DNA of 64,000 nt, taken from assembly GCF_900187375.1 (NCBI RefSeq), contig NZ_FYEW01000001.1, forward strand, positions 1,054,001-1,118,000, given 5' to 3'. Positions 60,598 through 64,000 of the stretch are shown piece by piece. The position numbers and the translations under genes are program-made. Source of the stretch: Hymenobacter gelipurpurascens. Its GTDB lineage: Bacteria > Bacteroidota > Bacteroidia > Cytophagales > Hymenobacteraceae. Each line of letters starts with the position of its first letter. Within the stretch, counting starts at the first letter, position 1. The notes under the pieces are model-generated. The model ran no database searches, was not told where the DNA came from, and worked only from the letters and a program-made list of their open reading frames with translations.

Positions 60598-62373
60598 ATG
60601 CTCTCTTTCCTGCTCTCCGCCCTACTGCTCACCTCCAGCCCGGCCGCTACTAAAGTTGACACCGACTGGCGCACCCCATTCGAAAAAGGCAACGGCAACA
60701 CCACAACCACCTACGCTGAGTGCATCGACTACTACAAGCGGCTTGACAAAGCATACCCCGAGATTCTGCTGCGCGAAGCCGGCCCGACGGATAGCGGCTT
60801 TCCCCTGCACGAAGTCATTGTGTCGTTGGACAAAACCTTTGATCCGGTGAAAACCCGCAGTAAAAACCGGCGCGTCATTCTGATTCAGAACGGCATTCAC
60901 CCGGGCGAGCCCGAGGGCATAGATGCCGCCATGATGCTGGCCCGCGACTACGTGCAGAAGCCCGAGCTACGGCAGCAGCTGCAGGGTGTCACGCTCGTTA
61001 TCATCCCGATTTACAACATTGGGGGCTCTCTAAATCAGAACAGCACGACCCGCGCCAACCAAAACGGACCAGAGGTGTACGGCTTCCGCGGCAACGCCCG
61101 CAACCTCGACCTGAACCGCGACTACGTAAAGCAGGACTCGCGCAATGCCCGCAGCTTTGCGGAGCTGTTTGCACGCTGGCAGCCCGACGTATTTGTAGAC
61201 ACGCACACCTCCGATGGCGCTGACTACCAGTACGTCATGACACTTATCGCCACTCAACAAAGCAAGCTGCACCCCGCCCTCACGCGCTACCTGAATGGCA
61301 ACCTGCTGCCCCAGCTCTACCAGGGCATGACCCAGCGCCAGCACCCCCTGACGCCTTACGTGGACTTTGAGGGCCGCACCCCCGATGCCCGCGGCCTGGT
61401 GGGCTTTCTGGAATCTCCGCGCTACTCCAGCGGCTACACGGCTCTGTTCAATACCATTGGGTTCATCACAGAAACCCACATGCTGAAGGCCTACACGCCA
61501 CGCGTGCGGGCGCAGTATGATTTCCTGGACCTGCTGATTCGGGCTGTGCAGCACGACAAGGAAGCCCTGGGTAAGGCCCGCGCCGATGCCAACCGCCAGC
61601 TGGCTACGCAAACTACCTTCCCGCTGGCCTGGAAACTGGACACTACTTCGGTTGAAAAAATCACGTTTCTGGGCTACGAGGGCCGCCTGAAGCCCAGCGA
61701 AGTAAGCGGTGAGCCCCGCCTCTATTACGACCGTACCGCGCCTTACTCCCGCCAGATAAACTATTACAATACCTTCCGGCCTACCGTGATGGTGGAGCGC
61801 CCGGCGGCCTACCTGATTCCGCAGGCCTGGGAGGAAGTACTAGACCGACTGCGGCGGGCTGGCACCCAGCTACGGCGCCTCACCCGCGACACGACCCTTA
61901 CGGTGGAAGTGCGCTACATTCAGGACTACAAAACCAGCCCCAAACCCTACGAAGGCCATTATCTGCATAGCCAGGTGGAATTGCGCCGCGAAGAGCAACC
62001 CCTCACCTTCCACCGCGGCGACTATGTGGTATGGCTTAATCAGCCCGCGGCACGCTACCTCATGGAAACTCTGGAGCCGCAAGCCACCGACTCGTTCTTT
62101 GCCTGGGGTTTCTTCGACAGCATTCTGCAGCAGAAGGAATACTTCTCCGATTATGTATATGAGGATGTAGCGGCCGATCTGCTGCGCCGCGACCCTAGCC
62201 TACGAGAGCGGCTGGAGAAGCTGAAAAAGCAAAACCCGGCCTTTGCGGCCAGCGGCGCCGCCCAGCTGGATTGGGTGTACCGACAGTCGCCGAATTACGA
62301 GAAAAGCCACCAGCGCTACCCCGTTGTGCGCTGGACTGGGGGCAAGCTGCCGGAAGCAGAGACACTCAAATAA
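60598..62373 (+). CDS. Secreted M14-family zinc carboxypeptidase
   Basis: A 591-residue exported peptidase with signal peptide MLSFLLSALLLTSSPAATK. The M14 zinc site begins IQNGIHPGEPEGIDAAMMLA (H-x-x-E) near residue 100, followed by YNIGGSLNQ, RNLDLNRDYVKQD with the substrate-binding Arg, and VDTHTSDGADYQY with the late His ligand. A catalytic Glu should lie in GFITETHMLKAY near 295. The C-terminal half (about 340-591) is a beta-rich domain of unknown type (VEVRYIQDYKTSPKPYEGHY). It probably removes C-terminal residues from peptides outside the cytoplasm. Monocistronic, with terminator at 62391. Confidence 0.88.
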   Translation: MLSFLLSALLLTSSPAATKVDTDWRTPFEKGNGNTTTTYAECIDYYKRLDKAYPEILLREAGPTDSGFPLHEVIVSLDKTFDPVKTRSKNRRVILIQNGIHPGEPEGIDAAMMLARDYVQKPELRQQLQGVTLVIIPIYNIGGSLNQNSTTRANQNGPEVYGFRGNARNLDLNRDYVKQDSRNARSFAELFARWQPDVFVDTHTSDGADYQYVMTLIATQQSKLHPALTRYLNGNLLPQLYQGMTQRQHPLTPYVDFEGRTPDARGLVGFLESPRYSSGYTALFNTIGFITETHMLKAYTPRVRAQYDFLDLLIRAVQHDKEALGKARADANRQLATQTTFPLAWKLDTTSVEKITFLGYEGRLKPSEVSGEPRLYYDRTAPYSRQINYYNTFRPTVMVERPAAYLIPQAWEEVLDRLRRAGTQLRRLTRDTTLTVEVRYIQDYKTSPKPYEGHYLHSQVELRREEQPLTFHRGDYVVWLNQPAARYLMETLEPQATDSFFAWGFFDSILQQKEYFSDYVYEDVAADLLRRDPSLRERLEKLKKQNPAFAASGAAQLDWVYRQSPNYEKSHQRYPVVRWTGGKLPEAETLK

Positions 62374-62390
62374 CAAAGATTAAAACAGCA

Positions 62391-62430
62391 AAATCCGCCC
62401 TTCTGAAGCATATCAGAAGGGCGGATTTTT
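62391..62430. terminator. Bidirectional intrinsic terminator
   Basis: AAATCCGCCCTTCTGA pairs exactly with TCAGAAGGGCGGATTT around a six-base loop, with T tails on both strands, between convergent genes. Confidence 0.92.
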
Positions 62431-62448
62431 GGCTTTCCAGCTATTGGG

Positions 62449-63294
62449 TTACTTCTTGCTTTTTCCCTCGCCCAAGGAGTTGGCATAGTTCACAATGTAG
62501 GCCAGTTCGCGCGGATCGTTGAAATCCAGCTTATTCTGTTTGGCGTACTGCTCTAGCTGCCGCGAGTTGGTGTGGAAGTAGGAAAGCAGGTCTTTCTTGG
62601 GGTTGCGGAGCGGTAGTACGTTCCCATCGGGCAGGCCCAGGTAAAAGCTATCCTTTACCTCCGTGTAGTAGCCTACCGGCCGGCCCATGCCGTAGGGCGC
62701 TCCGTAGCCATAGCCGTATCCATAGGGGGAGTTGTACGTGACGGGGCGCTGCACCAGGCCCTCACGGCGCAACAGAATGGTAGGGCCGCTGCTCAGCTGC
62801 TCAAAAAAGCCGGGAGTGCGGAAGTCGCTGTAGTCGTTGTCGCGGTTCCAGCGGTACACCCGGAATACGCGCACCAGCGCCGTATCGGGCCGTTCGCGGC
62901 GCCGGGGCAGCGGCATGGAGTTGAAGAAGGGGTTGCCGTAGTAGTAACCCTGCCGCATGGCGTAGAAGTCGTCGTAGTAGTACTGCTCCCGCTGTCGGTT
63001 GTACCGCTCGCCCTGCACGGCAAAGCTTTGCACATTCACGGCCGGAAGGGTGCGCACCGTGTTGTCCAGCATGGTCATGGTCAGGACGTCCTCGGAGCGG
63101 TGCAGGGCGAGCGGGCCCGCAATGGTGTCGCCGGTAGCCAGCAGCACGGTGCCTTGGGTAAACTGCTGCGTGAAGCCAGTACCGCCCCGCTGGGCATATG
63201 CCGGCGCCAATGCCAGTAACAACGCAAGCAGAAATAACATGGAGTGGCCTAGGCCATGGGCGGGAAACAGGCGGGAGTAGCGGCGGGCTTTCAT
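62449..63294 (-). CDS. Exported Gly/Tyr-rich hypothetical protein
   Basis: A 281-residue exported protein. The start at 63294 gives MKARRYSRLFPAHGLGHSML and a long hydrophobic stretch ending AYAQR. Residues about 30-85 look like a small beta domain (TVLLATGDTIAGPLALH). Two low-complexity parts follow: a Tyr/Arg-rich one (QYYYDDFYAMRQGYYYGNPF) and a Gly-Tyr one near residue 195. Between and after them come FYLGLPDGNVLPLRNPKKDL and a helical C-terminus. I recognise no enzyme motif. A surface or envelope role is plausible. The leader contains one overlapping palindromic pair of the dispersed motif (63245-63256). Confidence 0.65.
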   Translation of the reverse strand: MKARRYSRLFPAHGLGHSMLFLLALLLALAPAYAQRGGTGFTQQFTQGTVLLATGDTIAGPLALHRSEDVLTMTMLDNTVRTLPAVNVQSFAVQGERYNRQREQYYYDDFYAMRQGYYYGNPFFNSMPLPRRRERPDTALVRVFRVYRWNRDNDYSDFRTPGFFEQLSSGPTILLRREGLVQRPVTYNSPYGYGYGYGAPYGMGRPVGYYTEVKDSFYLGLPDGNVLPLRNPKKDLLSYFHTNSRQLEQYAKQNKLDFNDPRELAYIVNYANSLGEGKSKK

Positions 63295-63426
63295 AACCGG
63301 AGAAATATACACTTTCGCAACGGCATAGGCCACTGGGTTGTTCCCAGAGTGTCGGTCAACTAAACAGCCCCCGCCTGCAGCTAAACTACAAACGGGGGCT
63401 GTTCAAAAAACAGATGGCATACTGGC

Positions 63427-64000
63427 CTAGAGGCTGGTAGCAGCCGCTTCCGCATCGGGGTGCGGGGTGCGGTCTTTGTGCAGAATGGTGTGGCCTAGCT
63501 TATCGCGCTTGGTGGTGAGGTACCGCTCGTTGTGCACGTTGGGCTCCACCTCAATTGGCACCGAATCCACAATTTGCAGGCCGTAGCCGATGAGGCCGGT
63601 CCGCTTGCGGGGGTTGTTGGAGAGCAAGCGCATCTTGCTGATACCCAGGTCGCGCAGGATCTGGGCACCTACGCCGTAGTCGCGCTCATCCATCCCAAAG
63701 CCGAGCTCTATGTTGGCCTCCACGGTGTCGCGGCCTTGCTCCTGCAGCTTGTAGGCCCGCAGCTTGTTCAGTAGGCCTATGCCACGGCCTTCCTGGTTCA
63801 TGTACACCACTACGCCCCGGCCTTCGCGCTCAATCTGCTGCATGGCGCGGTGCAATTGCGGGCCGCAGTCGCAACGGCAGGAACCGAAGATGTCGCCGGT
63901 TACGCAGGAGCTGTGTACCCGCACCAATACCGGCTCGGGGCCCGAAATATCGCCTTTTACAAGGGCCAGATGCTGGGCGTTGGTGGAGGTTTGAGTGTAA
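63427..64000 (-). CDS. ribA: GTP cyclohydrolase II, C-terminal part of RibA or RibBA (truncated)
   Basis: The frame is open to the window edge, so the 5' part is missing; about 190 residues are visible. [12 protein letters not shown] and [26 protein letters not shown] are followed by [20 protein letters not shown]. The three zinc-binding Cys in the C-x-x-x-x-D-x-F-x-S-x-x-C-x-C pattern, the Arg/Tyr catalytic region and [17 protein letters not shown] near the end are all as in GTP cyclohydrolase II, the first riboflavin enzyme. Because HLALVKGDI is typical of bifunctional proteins, an upstream DHBP synthase domain (RibBA) is likely. The TAG is inside a dispersed motif. Confidence 0.92.
   Translation of the reverse strand, partial: YTQTSTNAQHLALVKGDISGPEPVLVRVHSSCVTGDIFGSCRCDCGPQLHRAMQQIEREGRGVVVYMNQEGRGIGLLNKLRAYKLQEQGRDTVEANIELGFGMDERDYGVGAQILRDLGISKMRLLSNNPRKRTGLIGYGLQIVDSVPIEVEPNVHNERYLTTKRDKLGHTILHKDRTPHPDAEAAATSL

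Noticed and set aside
60374..60850. 158-codon ORF overlapping the start of the M14 peptidase
   Set aside because: It is in another frame over a clear signal peptide and zinc site, and its sequence shows no domain.

Overview
The window looks like a chromosomal segment of a high-GC member of the Bacteroidota, most likely Hymenobacter or a close relative (inference). Supporting signs are a type IX secretion (T9SS) C-terminal sorting domain, Bacteroidota-type -7 boxes (TAnnTTTG), almost no Shine-Dalgarno sequences ahead of genes, many secreted peptidases and lipoproteins, and DUF2147, Ferritin_2 and DUF4920 proteins. I saw no rRNA, tRNA or CRISPR array.

Layout. 1-2400 is a decayed accessory patch: an IS1-family transposase remnant, an AT-rich FkbM-type methyltransferase gene, and a dead IS630-type element with intact ends and a perfect 60-bp palindrome inside it. 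2600-9540 holds envelope and stress functions: an OmpA-domain protein, a polysaccharide deacetylase, two ferritin-like proteins, an esterase, a stand-alone receiver and small proteins. 9900-16200 holds an FKBP isomerase, the Kup potassium transporter, an M61 peptidase and an NlpC/P60 hydrolase. 16200-17000 has no conventional gene but carries a MITE-like repeat and a candidate structured RNA with a 23-codon ORF behind an exceptional Shine-Dalgarno sequence. 17000-27600 holds paired DUF2147 proteins, a GreA-like protein, a T9SS-exported M1 peptidase, an orphan oxidase subunit III, a frameshifted gene, LigA and a rhodanese. 27600-33700 holds a divergent GH2-like lipoprotein and a GT2 synthase fused to a degenerate GH26-like domain, then a deacetylase and DapA. 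33700-47500 is mostly minus-strand catabolic, peptidase and lipoprotein genes around an AT-rich gene desert and a small AT-hook protein. 47700-64000 holds an osmoprotectant ABC transporter, a two-component system, SurE, DoxX, a LacI regulator with a cupin, a desaturase, an M14 peptidase and a truncated RibA domain.

Functionally the region is dominated by envelope biology: secreted peptidases (M61, M1, M23, M28, S8, M14, C40), polysaccharide synthesis and modification, osmotic and ion homeostasis (Kup, betaine-type ABC, OmpR/HK pair) and scattered housekeeping enzymes (LigA, DapA, SurE, RibA). Operons are short; translational coupling by ATGA overlap is seen twice (39106-39109 and 48764-48767).

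The most striking signal is not a gene. The heptamer TAGGCCA/TGGCCTA, usually within ASTGGCCTAS, occurs about 96 times by hand count, roughly one per 670 bp and about twelve times expectation. It concentrates between genes and at gene ends, supplies the TAG stop codon of eleven genes, and forms inverted pairs that make terminator-like hairpins. This resembles the behaviour of DNA uptake sequences in Neisseria and Pasteurellaceae, but its function here is unknown.
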